Below, piece after piece: positions 12,505-22,646 of a stretch of 64,000 nt of DNA. The stretch is from contig OZ004583.1 in NCBI GenBank assembly GCA_963924555.1, positions 5,117,501 through 5,181,500 on the forward strand, given 5' to 3'. A program made the position numbers and the translations under genes. This DNA is from Crambe crambe. Lineage: Eukaryota; Porifera; Demospongiae; Poecilosclerida; Crambeidae. Below the pieces are notes generated by a model. That model worked only from the letters and a program-made list of their open reading frames with translations. It ran no database searches and was not told where the DNA came from. The number at the start of each line of letters is the position of its first letter. Position 1 is the first letter of the stretch.

Positions 12505-12736
12505 AGACCAGAGAAACAATATGATTATTGGTAAGGTCCTATTTGCACAGATCACAGACAAAAATGTCAGGAACTTCACTCTCACTGACAATATTTGTGC
12601 ATGCAAAGTTATACCACTGGAGACCAGAGAAACAATATGATTATTGGTAAGGTCCTACTTGCACAGATCACAGACAAAAATGTCAGGAACTTCACTCTCA
12701 CTGACAATATTTGTGCATGCAAAGTTATACCACTGG
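12505..12736 (+). repeat. 116-bp tandem duplication over the transposase PHD end
   Basis: Units at 12,505-12,620 and 12,621-12,736 are nearly identical (AGACCAGAGAAACAATATGA start). The unit holds the last coding bases of the PHD finger and the following 3' DNA, so the 3' end of the gene was duplicated inside the element. Confidence 0.9.
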
Positions 12737-14318
12737 TCACACTTGTCACAACATATCCAGAGACCACTATCGGTAGAGCATAACGTACCACACTTTGGGC
12801 AGGTAGCTTCATCATCTGATGAATCAATGGCAAGATTTTCAAACTCTTCCACAATAATATTCAGTTCCTTTCCTCTTCCTCGTTCAGTTTTCCGCTGTTC
12901 CTTATCACGCTCCTTCCATTTCTTCTCTTTTCTCTCTCGTTTCCTCTCTTCTCTCTTTTTTTCTTTTTCTCGTTTTCTGTCTTCTCTTTCATGTTTCTTC
13001 TGCTCCTTCAACTTTTGCTTCTCGATTCTTTCCTGTTCCTTTTTCTCCTTTTCAGTCTCCTTATTTTTCATTTCATCCAACACCTCATCATCGGTAAGAC
13101 ATACCACATGTGAATTAATGCCTTCTTTCTGCTTTTCTTTTTTGCTTAAGTGGAGCCTTGGGAAGAACTAAAATATCAGATAGCGCCTGACCAGTTGAAG
13201 AAGAGTGCGAAGATGACGTCTCAGAAAAGGATCCACTGACATTAAATTCAGGATGGTTGATCCGAAGCCATGCTATATATTCAGGGTCTCCAACATTGTA
13301 GTTTTCTTCATAGCGTAGCTGAAAAAGCAACTCCTTCTCTGGAGAAAACAGAGGCTGGGCAGCATCTCCATTCAGGGAACTATCCACATCGGTAGTAGTA
13401 GGAGGAGGAGGAGGAGGAGGGTCTTGAAATACTGTGGATGGTGCAATTTGTCTGTCTGAAATTTCGCTTGGATTGAATGGATGGATGCCTGTCTTCTTAA
13501 AGCCGGCCATGATGTTTAGCACAGTGACAGACTGAGGCCACGAATTTGCCAACAGAGAAGACAGCTTTTCCGATGTTATAACACAACCAGGGTTACTGGC
13601 CATATAATCTGTGCAGGCCTTTGAAAAGCTTGTCTTGAGGGACTTGAATACACCCACATCCAAAGGCTGTAGGATGTGGGTGCAATGTGCAGGAAGACAT
13701 AAAAGGTGGACATCACTAGACTTAGCAAGCTCAATTAACTCGATTGAAATGTGTGATCCATGGCCATCTAGAATTAAGAGGACTGGACGGGTTGGTGGAA
13801 AAAGAACTTGAACCACTCAAAGAATAAGCTTGTATTCATCCACCCGCTTTCACTATTTCCAAAAAGAGTGCCTGGAACAGCTCCTTCCCTATAGCCTTCT
13901 TTCGCGGGTATACCATCATTGGAGGTAAAATGTATCCCGAAGCAGAAACACACGATAATACGGTATGTGTCTTCCCTCGTTCAGCAGATGTGATGGCATA
14001 AACATTACGCCGTCCAAGCTGTGCAACAACTTTGCCCGGCTTGTGTACGATGCTTATACCTGTTTCATCGCAGTTGAAAACAAGCATTGGTTTGGAAATC
14101 GAATTGAGTTTCCCATAGAGAGCACCCAACTTTCCAAAAAACTTGTCCACAATTGAGTGGTTGGAACACACTGCTCTGCTATATGAAAGGGGTTGAGGAG
14201 AACGAATTGTAAGCTTGGGATGGCGACGGAGAAAGCCTTCGAACCACGCTCGTCCAGCACTTTCATCCTTAAATGGATGTCTGGGATGATACTTCTCCGC
14301 AATTTTGATACTTCTCCG
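12655..14318 (-). pseudogene. pogo-type DDE transposase with C-terminal PHD finger
   Basis: Reading in from 14,318: a CENP-B/Tc5-type HTH remnant (GRAWFEGFLRRHPKLTIRS), then FNCDETGI with the first catalytic Asp, then LILDGHGSH with the second, then ILQPLDVGVF with the third; I count 35 residues between the last two. After a Pro- and Ser-rich linker comes a long Lys/Glu-rich coiled-coil segment, and a C-terminal PHD-type zinc finger (CPKCGTLC, WICCDKCDQWYNFAC, FVCDLC) ending at 12,655. The PHD position usually held by His is Asn (WYN). At least two frame changes are needed between 13,850 and 13,800 and one near 13,130, so the gene is broken. The N-terminal HTH half is not found before the 5' TIR. 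It is a transposase that would cut and rejoin element ends in the nucleus. Confidence 0.88.
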
Positions 14319-14380
14319 CAGTCATGATAACATCAAAGCAAAGACTATACAAGTACTGTGCAAACCATGCACTGCAGAGC

Positions 14381-14540
14381 ATTGCTAGTTTCACAAATAC
14401 TAGAAGAATGCAAGCATTGAGGGGTGGAGCCTTAAGAATCTAGAGAGGGGCACTGCCCCCAATGCTAGTTTCACAAATACTAGAAGAATGCAAGCATTGA
14501 GGGGTGGAGCCTTAAGCATCTAGAGAGGGGCACTGCCCCT
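14381..14540 (+). repeat. 80-bp tandem duplication inside the pogo element
   Basis: Units begin at 14,381 and 14,461 (TGCTAGTTTCACAAATACTA) and end GGGGCACTGCCCC. Only a few bases differ. They lie between the transposase and its 5' TIR. Confidence 0.88.
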
Positions 14541-14753
14541 AATTAAAGTACAACTGTGACAAGCCAATTCACCAAAAACAGAAGCATTGCCCAACAAACA
14601 ATAGCTAATGCACTGAGAATCACTTAAGAGTCAGTAGTTAACCTAAGCATATGAACAACAGGTTTCTTAACTACCCATTCCATTATTGATATAGTGATAC
14701 TTAAAGCAGGTTAAGTAAGTAACAGAGACATAGCCAAGTCAAACCACCATGGT

Positions 14754-14900
14754 ACCAGAGCCTAGCAACCAAAACAAAAATACATCATGCATAAGTCAAA
14801 GTTTTCAAACCAGAGCCTAGCAACCAAAACAAAAATACATCATGCATAAGTCAAAATTTCCAAACCAGAGCCTAGAACCTCACAACCAAAACAAAAATAC
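14754..14900 (+). repeat. 55-bp tandem repeat inside the pogo element
   Basis: ACCAGAGCCTAG recurs at 14,754, 14,809 and 14,864 with AACCAAAACAAAAATACA between; about 2.5 copies. Confidence 0.85.
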
Positions 14901-15193
14901 AACAGGATACCTTACCATGATCTAATAACGCTCCTAATGAAGCTAGATTGGTGCAGATTCTGATTGAATTTACAGCTAGCTGGAGTCACTTGCCACGTGC
15001 ACGAGTTCTGTTTAATTTTGAGCATGCTTGGTGACCTTTGCACCCAATTTTCTCCACTTTAATTGTAACAGGTAAAGCGAGAGTTGGTAGTTAACTAGTT
15101 GAGCAACTGGCCAGTGTACTACACCAGAGTAACAAGGGTTTTGTGTAAGTGTCTCATAATACCAGCTGTCTCACGATACCAGCGCCTACCCTA

Positions 15194-15863
15194 TTGTAAA
15201 TCTTTATATGCAAGTATTGATGGATACAACATGTGCATTATTGTATACCCCAAAGGACATATACATGGTGACAATATTGGTACACATGTATCTAGTTTTG
15301 TGGTCGTAATGACAAGAACTTGATGTGGCCATTTATTGGAACTGTAGCTGACACTTTTTGATAAACTGTAAATTTAGACATACCAGCCAGCAGTTCATCC
15401 ACCACAGAAAGACAACTGATTTTTTGTTTGGCTGACTTATAGAATGTTGCAAACTGGGCTTGGGGGGATTTCAAAATTTAGGACCTTTTTTTTCTTTTTG
15501 CCATATGGAGACAAGCCTTTCATATTTATTTTCACTAAAGAGGATGATGTGTGTGCTTGAATAACCTGGATTCATAGCCCATAATGAACTTCATACTGGT
15601 GAGGCACAGTATTCAGCACTCTGTACTTTAGAGTATCAGTTGAAGTGACAGGATATAAATATTGGCTGGAGTAGATGGAAGAACATAAGCATGTATAAGT
15701 TATTGAAAACACATGAACCACTTGACCTGCTGACTCAATTGCAATTAGTATGTATCAGTGTCACTGTGTGTGATGACTCCCCCCCCCCCCCCCCCCCCCC
15801 CTGGATCGTTCACATTGGAATGGATGGCTTTCCTGTAGGATCACTGGAACTTCATCAAAACAT
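15194..15863. other. No recognisable gene
   Basis: Short frames only. It separates the pogo element from copy A of the 8-kb duplicated unit and contains a poly-C run. Confidence 0.5.
15779..15801 (+). repeat. Poly-C tract (23 C)
   Basis: An uninterrupted run of 23 C lies 62 bp left of the copy-A boundary. A similar-length G run lies at 51,394-51,415; the flanks are unrelated. Confidence 0.95.
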
Positions 15864-16285
15864 ATTTGGGATGGCATCCTCTTTTGAACGTTCCCGACAT
15901 ATGGTTCTTGAATACTTGGTATTCATCACCCAGGAAGGTTAAAACAACTGTTCTGTATGTTCTAGTTCAGTGGTAGCCATATGCAGGGGCCCAACAGACT
16001 TGATAATCTGTAAAATTTATCTCCATTGTAGGTCGTGCACGCACACAAAAATTGTACCACAGCTTGTAAATGACCCACTCAGTCGCATGATGTCAGCAGA
16101 CAGTACCCTCCGCATGACTCCTCCTCTCGACACGTCTGTGGTTTCATCGGAATTGAACACGGCGTGTTCTTGTCAGTAAACAGCGAAAGTAACTATTCTT
16201 CTGCAAAAGTATGTAACTGGCTTGTATAATGGCGATTACCATTGATTTGACCGCAGCACTTCAGCAAGTCCCGCAGAAACACGGA

Positions 16286-16452
16286 GGCTTCCATTTGTTA
16301 TCGACATGAGTGCTGTGATTGCATATATTGTGGGCCGACTCTCGTGTGTGGCCATGAAAAACTCCACCCCCGTCTGAAAATAATGCGATTCTCTAGTTGG
16401 CGACAATCTTAATTGGCAATCACAGCACTCATGTCGATAACAAATGGAAGCC
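16286..16452. repeat. Inverted repeat with perfect 36-bp arms
   Basis: 16,286-16,321 (GGCTTCCATTTGTTATCG start) and 16,417-16,452 are exact reverse complements separated by 95 bp. Copy B has the same structure at 31,513-31,548 and 31,644-31,679 with one substitution in each arm at non-paired positions. The RNA would fold into a stable hairpin. Confidence 0.92.
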
Positions 16453-16565
16453 GGGCTAGGGATAGGGCCTCCATAACATTCACTCTAACCACCTTTAAGA
16501 AATTATGTGGTCACTTTGTAGTGGCTCAGTTCGTCACAACCAGAACATAATATCATCTTGCTCAG

Positions 16566-16640
16566 GGTCTGGATGTGTTGGAGATAATGAGACACATCCA
16601 CGTGTTTGTCACCAGATACTGCTACAACCTCAACAACCAG
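16566..16640 (+). pseudogene. WASHC4: WASHC4 (SWIP)-like exon fragment
   Basis: A 75-bp exon between a CTTGCTCAG acceptor and a CAG/GTAAGG donor encodes 25 residues, [14 protein letters not shown] then [11 protein letters not shown]. This matches the conserved [25 protein letters not shown]-type stretch I recall from WASH complex subunit 4, an endosomal actin-regulation subunit. No adjoining WASHC4 exon is recognised on either side, and the next exons found (16,834-17,490) run on the opposite strand, so this looks like one exon carried out of its gene. Splice sites are intact. The same exon is in copy B. Confidence 0.7.
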
Positions 16641-16833
16641 GTAAGGTCAGGTTTCAATGAGTGTGGCATGGCAGGGCTGCTCACCCCATCCCCCTTCTGT
16701 CCCTCCCACTTTCCTCACCCCATATACCCACTTCTGAGAAAATAAATTTACCCTGCATTTCTTGTTTTCATGCTGACAAGAAAGAGGGGAGGGTTAGAAG
16801 CTCAATATCATTATTAGTGGGAAACATACTCAC

Positions 16834-17490
16834 CACTCTGTCTCCTTTCTTTGGTTTCTTTGGTTTTTCTCTCTCTGCTTGGTATGGTTCCTGTAAATAG
16901 CAAAGTAAACATGCATCCTAGCTAATAATTAGACAACTCACATAGTCATCGTGGAAAAGAGATGGCCATGTGTCCTCGACCATCTCTTGTCTAATGGATA
17001 TCCTGTAAAAAAAAACAACAACAAACACAATATTCTAATTAGGGTAATTGTACTGAACTCACCCTCTGCCAGGACAAGTTTCACGTACCAAACGCCACAG
17101 TTCTTCAAAGAAGTCATTGGCACCTACCCCCAAAATTTTGATCACGTTTTTTTTTTGTGATGGTTTTATGAAATCTTAAATGATTCAGTAACCTTCTTTT
17201 CAGACAGAGTAACTATAAAAACAGGAAACAAAGCTGAGAATCTTGTTACATAATTATAGTAGAATACATACTTGGTGGTTTTTACCCTGTTCCCCATCTC
17301 GGCACCCCAGGCACACATGGTCCCCTAATGGGGCATGCAGGAAGCCCCTACATGTCAAGTGCTCCAAGTTGTCGCACTTGTCACATATTATCATTTCCCC
17401 GTCGTCCTTAGTAAAAAAATCAACCAATCATCAAACTACAATTGTGTAATTAAACAAACCTCGTCAGATCCACACATACATACAGTAGCC
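16834..17490 (-). CDS. PHD-finger protein gene fragment, five exons
   Basis: Exons on the minus strand join in phase: 17,490-17,460 (ATVCMCGSDE), 17,406-17,286 (DDGEMIICDKCDNLEHLTC then RGFLHAPLGDHVCLGC), 17,123-17,063 (ANDFFEELWRLVRETCPG), 17,002-16,942 (ISIRQEMVEDTWPSLFHDDY) and 16,890-16,834 (EPYQAEREKPKKPKKGDRV). All have GT..AG borders and introns of about 50-165 bp. The first two exons together form a PHD zinc finger (CxC, CxxC, HxxC, CxxC), a histone-tail reader; the rest is helical then Lys/Pro-rich. The finger resembles those of MLL5/SETD5-type proteins but I cannot name the gene. No start, stop or other domain is present, so it is a captured or truncated segment. In copy B the third exon has a small deletion. 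Confidence 0.68.
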
Positions 17491-17589
17491 CTAAACACAA
17501 GTGACAAGATAAATAAAAAGGCAACATGTGAGGCTACCAGCATGGCATGCACAGCCATGTACTAGGTCAACCAAACGGTGGGTGGCCTA

Positions 17590-17740
17590 CCGGTCAATGT
17601 ACAGATTCTCAACACTGCTCCAGATATCCACATCAATGGAATCATTCGGGAGTACAGGATCAATGTCACGAAGGGAGAAACTGTGCTAACAGTGACTGAG
17701 ATAGTTGTAGGTCTCTTCATCCCTTTTACATTTACCACTG
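17590..17740 (+). pseudogene. Fibronectin type III domain fragment
   Basis: The frame reads PVNVQILNTAPDIHINGIIR and then EYRINVTKGETVLTV. The NGIIxEYRINVT pattern is the C/C' strand signature of FN3 domains, and the preceding PxNVQ matches their A strand. Only about 50 residues are present, without a Trp-containing B strand. It lies in a stretch private to copy A (17,571-17,977), so it arrived or survived independently of the rest. A minus-strand frame in the same stretch (17,941-17,753) starts MSGRKVKFASSKLNKRAK with a Pro/Thr/Ser-rich tail and is not recognised. Confidence 0.5.
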
Positions 17741-18293
17741 CACCATTCTGGCTTATACAGTGGAAGGAGGCCCTAACAGTACTGTCATCTCCTGAAGAAG
17801 AGTAGGAGCTGGAGTAGAGGATGGGGCTGAGGTAGAAGCAGGGGTTGAGGTTGGAGCTTGAGTTGAAGGCTTATGGCCACAAAAAATCTTAGCACGCTTG
17901 TTTAGCTTGCTAGAAGCAAACTTCACTTTTCTTCCAGACATCTTGACATGTAAATTTTACATGTAATTAGAATATCTTAAAAATTCTGATTGAATATAAG
18001 TAAGATGCATAGAGAGTTTGCACTTTATAAAGGGAGTTGGTACCCATAACTTTCGTTTTTAGCAAAGTATATTGAATTGTAGCCCAGTACATTGTGGACA
18101 GTCTATGTTTTCAAGAGCACCATGTATGTATACATTGTGCCACCACCAGTATCAGTATATAGATTTGATGGTGTCAAGCTGCCATGGCTCACAGTTCTGT
18201 TATATGTCCTTTCTTCTTAATGATATTAATGATAGGTCAGAGTTGACTGCCTGCTAGCTACTGTACTGAAGTTTGTTCATAAAAAATTTCTAG

Positions 18294-18473
18294 ATGCCCA
18301 ACAACTGTATCGTATGTGGTTGCTCAAAAGCAAAGGGTCATTCAGTCTCGCTGTATTGTATACCAAAGTGTGCTGGTACACAGAAGAAATGGCTAGATGA
18401 ACTGAAATTAAGCAACTTCAGATTCCAGAGTATTACAAGAAACACCAAGAGGAAAGTGACAATTATCTCATGA
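18294..18473 (+). CDS. THAP-like zinc-finger N-terminus
   Basis: An ATG-started 59-residue frame begins MPNNCIVCGCSKAKGHSVSL and contains KKWLDELK. THAP domains start with M..C..xxC/GC, followed by a Phe/Leu-rich strand, Pro, and a conserved W in (K)KW; this frame fits that first half. The second zinc pair (CxxH) is absent because a stop comes early, so it is a truncated domain or one exon. THAP domains bind DNA and occur in P-element-type transposases and host factors. Copy B keeps the frame with a 30-bp in-frame deletion. Confidence 0.5.
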   Translation: MPNNCIVCGCSKAKGHSVSLYCIPKCAGTQKKWLDELKLSNFRFQSITRNTKRKVTIIS

Positions 18474-18636
18474 TTCTAAGCAACTAAATGACCATAATAC
18501 AGATTGTAGCCACATAATGAACAGAATTATATTGGTCACTTGTTTGATGTAGCATATAGCCCGTCGTCGTTATTCATATATGAATTATCTTTTGTCACAT
18601 TTTCTTATAGCTAACCCCCAATTCTTTAGGACTTAC

Positions 18637-18820
18637 CACATGCACCTGGAAATCCACACTGCTCTTTCACCTTTTTAAGCACACCAGAGAGAATTGGGTA
18701 TTCCTTCCTCTCATAAAACCCGTGTACAACTCGCCGAATCACATTCCTATCAAATGAATCGGGATGACTTGGATCCGTGAGACTGCATATCTCTTCACTG
18801 GTGTCAGCAGCTAACACCAT
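18637..18820 (-). CDS. Transposase-like first exon
   Basis: The exon starts at ATG (18,820) and ends at a strong G/GTAAGT donor at 18,637. It encodes about 61 residues: MVLAADTSEEICSLTD, then RRVVHGFYERKEYPIL and SGVLKKVKEQCGFPG. The pattern xVxxFYxxKExPtLxxLlxxlkexxxFpG is one I associate with the N-terminal helix region of IS630/Tc1-like DDE proteins of metazoans. No following exon was found, so function is not established. An NRF-1-type palindrome lies 6 bp upstream of the ATG. Copy B carries the same exon with one substitution. Confidence 0.45.
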
Positions 18821-18826
18821 GCATGA

Positions 18827-18838
18827 TGCGCATGCGCA
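18827..18838. promoter_or_regulatory. NRF-1-type palindrome TGCGCATGCGCA
   Basis: A perfect 12-bp palindrome matching the NRF-1 binding site lies just upstream of the minus-strand start at 18,820. It is conserved in copy B (34,269-34,280). Similar GCGCATGCGC sites are at 28,762-28,771 and 59,115-59,126. NRF-1-type sites are common in CpG-rich animal promoters; use here is inferred. Confidence 0.5.
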
Positions 18839-20118
18839 TAATAGTTATCCACAGGCCCCGCATACGGGCCTGGCTACAATAATTATTATAACAATTTTTT
18901 TCTTGATTAATAGTTGCAAATAAATTGATCATGCTTCTTCCATGCAAAATATATTTTTAATTTTTTTTATGTAATACAGCTGAATATGGATGTTTAGAGT
19001 AATTGCTTATAGTAGTTAGTGTCGACTATTATATTAGCCATGTTTAGGACATCCTGCAATGGAGCATGGGTTTGTGACTGCCTAGTCTCATGATGTGATA
19101 TATAATCTTTTTTGCAGCCCCATTTTTATGGAGGGAAGGTCCAGAATTGTTGAAATCTCTAATACCAAGTCCATGAGTATCTGAGATGTGGTATTAACTT
19201 TGAGGGTTGATTGAGTGTGGCTGCTGAACAAGGACAATCAATTGGTGGAAGCTTGTTCTAGATCTTCAGTGTTGACAAACAGCTTTTTTCAGCTCGGCCA
19301 AAGCTTCTTTATGTGTATGTGCGTGTTGAGGATGACGACATCCTTGGAGCAAAAAAGTATATAGAGAATCTGATAGATAACATGTAGGCTGGTGTTATAC
19401 AGGATGAATGTTATGGATAAATAAATAATGTCATATTACCTATGAAAAGTAGAATTGGAATGAAAGGAAAGAATTGGGATAGTCATAAAATTGGAGTGAA
19501 TGGATTGGTTTGCCAACATCAGGAGTACTTGCTGATACTGTCAAGTGGCCAAAGCACTGCTAGAATAATTATCATAAGATCACTTACTCAAGTAGGGGGC
19601 TCCCATTGATTTTTTGTTGTTGTTTTGCGTAAAAATATTAAGCGGGTCACTTGTGACAAACAGAAGTGATAACGGAAGTGACAATGGATCGTAGCACATA
19701 TTATTGCCATTCCAAGCACCGCCGTACACTTGCATATGACTAAATCCAGCCACAGACACTAACAGTAGTGGGACTTAATAAAAATCCTATGGGGGTGTTA
19801 TCTCACGTGGGTTTGGGAGAAATCACCTTACCTTTCCCTCATGGCTTCTACATCTCAGTAAATATCCTTTATCTGGTGTCTGAATGAAGATTTTGCTCTG
19901 ATGCTCATCTCCCTCAACACTGGAGTGATGCAGCTCTCATATCCTTATCAAGTCGAACACCACAGGCAGAGTATTCAACTCAACTCCTACAAATCAGACA
20001 TTCTTAGGGCTATACCTCAGGAGACTTGGTGATATTGGGACTTTGAAATTTTAGATAGACTAACTGACCAATTGGAATATTTTCGTTGGTGTATCCTTGC
20101 AGTTTTAACTTGAACACA

Positions 20119-20279
20119 TCATGCATAGGCATGCCTTCCTCCGTATATAATGGCCAATGAAGGGATTCCATCCCTACCTACCCTCCCAGTTTCCTGTACA
20201 TATTCTTCTAGAGTAGTAGGGGTTCCCCAGTGTATAATCCTTCTTATATCGGGACAATTGATCCCCATTCCAAAAGATA
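20119..20279 (-). pseudogene. RecQ-family helicase C-terminal fragment
   Basis: The frame reads [19 protein letters not shown] and then [16 protein letters not shown]. This is motif V and VI of RecQ helicases (FGMGID.PDVR..IH, QE.GRaGRDG), including the arginine-finger motif. The fragment begins exactly at the edge of the palindromic MITE (20,280) and stops within about 15 codons of motif VI, so it is a piece of a helicase gene, not a whole one. It is absent from copy B. A fragment with RecQ motif I lies far away at 50,270-50,430 on the other strand. The helicase of Helitrons is Pif1-type, so this is not the Helitron's own helicase. Confidence 0.72.
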
Positions 20280-20590
20280 CAAGTAAGGGGAAAAGCATTT
20301 CGTGAAATGAAAAAAAGATGTAGGGATGACCACTGCTCAAAAAAGTAAGGAAACAAGAAGGATGGAAATGGGATCAATCTTTGTTCTGTATATCCAGCCA
20401 ACAATCCCTACATATACGTACATTACTACACTATAATCTGAAGTTACCCGACGTATGTGTAGGGATTATTGGCTGGATATACAGAACAAAGATTGATCCC
20501 ATTTCCATCCTTCTTGTTTCCTTACTTTTTTGAGCAGTGGTCATCCCTACATCTTTTTTTCATTTCACGAAATGCTTTTTCCCTTACTTG
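20280..20590. mobile_element. Long-palindrome (foldback) MITE
   Basis: 311 bp starting CAAGTAAGGGGAAAAGC and ending in CCCTTACTTG. The two arms of about 137 bp are nearly perfect reverse complements around a ~37-bp centre. The same element is in copy B (34,912-35,232), and a diverged piece is at about 40,421-40,516. There is no coding capacity. A clear target duplication is not visible. Confidence 0.9.
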
Positions 20591-21659
20591 TTCCTGGTCT
20601 TTTTCCTCTCTTTTATGGTTTTAGCTATGATTAGAGTTCATTCTTCTATGTGTATGCAGGGACAGATGAAAGAAGTTCTCCAATAGCATACCAGCCCAAT
20701 CATTATCGAGTCAAGGTGTTGTGTTGTTGAGCCATACTTGGAGGTCGAAGATGCTGAAGAGAGTTAAAATCGTTTAATGTTATCAATAGAATAGCATGCA
20801 TTAGTTCATATACAGTAGACCCTCACATAATTATCCTGTTATAGTTGCTTTGATTATCCTGTCTATACTAATTTACATGCATGTTTGCATTAAGTATAGG
20901 GTACATCTTGCAGACCACTACAGCTACTGCAACATTACTTAGATCCATATGGGTAAGCACCCAATCCCCAATGCAAAGATAACCAAGTTATTATGATAGC
21001 TGTACAGTACGCATATTGTAGATAGCTCAGCATACCAGCATTGTTCCGATGGTGATCCATCAGGAGGTCATCTTCAAATTGAAAGAATAATGAAAGGATA
21101 ATAATAATTATCACTAGCTCTGCACTGACAGTACTACTAGTACCTTTTATCTGTAGCTAAGTTAGGAGAGCTTATCAGTTAATAGGTAGCCTATGTTTTG
21201 TATCTAGTCTTACCAAACTCATATAATTCTTCTATATTTATCTGAAAATGAAAGTTATAGGCAGTGAAATGTTAGCTGAAACTTGTAACACCAATTATTA
21301 TGTCTTGCTAGCTAGCTAGTAAAACATATAATTATTTAGTAACTCACACGGGTATCCATGACTTTATTTGCACATGTGTGAAGTCTGAATTCTGCACATG
21401 CGCAGATTGTATGCATGTGACATGAGCTAATTAATCTAGCTAGACATGACAGGTGTTGTTTTTAAATGTTGCAATTATACCTGTTATTTTTGATACCAGT
21501 GACATGAATGGGATGTTACATAATAATTATGTGTAGGGTGCTACTTCGATTATAGGATGTATAATAATGTGTACAAATGCGTGTATAGTAGCTTTGTTTC
21601 TTCATGGCCACTACAAGAATAGTGGAAGTAAAGTGTTTTTTTTTATGAAATCTTTACTT
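20591..21659. other. Noncoding DNA with a Tigger-like terminus
   Basis: At 20,813 the sequence ACAGTAGACCCTCACATAAT with ATTATCCTG resembles the terminus of Tigger-type elements (CAGTAGACCCTC...). The stretch to 21,659 is otherwise AT-rich and matches copy B from 20,759 onwards. No gene is seen. Confidence 0.45.
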
Positions 21660-22631
21660 CTAATTAACTAACACCTGATATTTACTTTTTACACCTGCCG
21701 AAAGTTCTCTCATCTCTTTCTGCCACAGTAGATAAAAGATGTATCGAGGTTCTTTTCTGAAACGCGAGTCTTTGTTATACAGGCGAGACTTTACATACTC
21801 GCTGTGTGAAATTTTATGTTCGCGAGGATGATACTTTCCAAAATTCCCATTTGGGAAAAGCGTTGGAAAGCACATCACATCTAGGAACTTCTGACGATTA
21901 TTCAAAGGATCTTCTTCCACACTTAACACTTTGTATTGTTCAATATCAGAGCCAGTGGTTAACTTTTTATCCAAGGTCCTGATAGTGTAAGACTGGAAGC
22001 CAGCTATATCGTCATCAGTAGCTTTCTCTAGCATAGTACTAGTGGTGCTACTGACTGCTTCTATCACTTCCTTTAGAGTTGAGTGAATGGAATCGTCGTC
22101 AACTTCTTTGTACAGCCAGTTGATTTGTCTTAGTTTCCTTACAGCTTCCATGATGTGGTTGACATTCACTAGATTGCGCCACACCACCTGGTTTTTGGTT
22201 GGCTTTCCATTGATAATGATGTACAGCTCTGGACTGGCCAGGGCAACATTGGGCTCACTTACCTGGTCCAGAGTCTGTAGAGTCTTCTCAAGAGGAAGCG
22301 GAAGGAAGAACATGGTGCCTTTGCATGCTTGAAGGGAATTGTATGTAGGCACTTTAGCGGTGTAAGTACCTAGTCGCACGACTGTTTGATAAGACTTGGC
22401 ACGCTGAATGAACTGCTTACTCAAGCAGTCTAATCTAGTCAACTCAACTGGTATGGGAATCACTTCCAAACCATTGAGCACACAGCGTGGTGGCATCTTA
22501 TTACTTCTAATTTTAGATTTGCAGTAGTTGCACATGAAGTGAGTGTCATCTGCAGCTTCTGGATTATCTTTTAACATGTATTGTTTCAATGCAGGCCACA
22601 CATTGGTGCCTAATTTATCTGAGAATTTCAC
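21660..22631 (-). pseudogene. Helitron DUF6570 / Helitron_like_N region
   Basis: A 323-residue open frame. Near residue 30 it has a CxxC pair (FMCNYCKSKI), then the conserved PPRCVLNGLEVIPIPVEL and FIQRAKSYQTVVRLG block of DUF6570. This is followed by CKGTMFFLPLPLEKT, ELYIIINGKPTKNQVVWR and NWLYKE. The last 80 residues (FLDVMCFPTLFPNGNFGKYH, then YVKSRLYNKDSRFR and YIFYLLWQKEM) are the start of the Helitron_like_N domain. The frame stops at YQVLVN before the Rep HUH motif. Copy B (37,318-38,289) differs by only two residues. It should have belonged to the rolling-circle replication initiator of the Helitron. Confidence 0.82.
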
Positions 22632-22646
22632 TCTAGTGATATTCTT

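Larger units (their letters stand above)
12246..15191 (-). mobile_element. pogo/Tigger-type DNA transposon, nearly full length
   Basis: The left end reads TA then GGGTAGGCGTGGCTGTC; the reverse complement of the right end reads GGGTAGGCGCTGGTATC, also flanked by TA (12,244-12,245 and 15,192-15,193). TA target duplications plus short imperfect TIRs are the hallmark of the Tc1/mariner/pogo group. The 2,946-bp body carries a minus-strand DDE transposase. Subterminal sites GGTATTATGAGACA (12,432-12,445) and its inverse (15,150-15,163) sit just inside each end, with further ATGAGAC-like copies at both ends, as expected for transposase binding sites. Internal tandem duplications have expanded it. 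The coding region is interrupted, so it is probably inactive. Confidence 0.88.

Noticed and set aside
20119-20279. RecQ fragment as the helicase of the Helitron
   Set aside because: Helitron helicases are Pif1/SF1-type; this is RecQ/SF2, is absent from copy B and is separated from the Rep region by other DNA.
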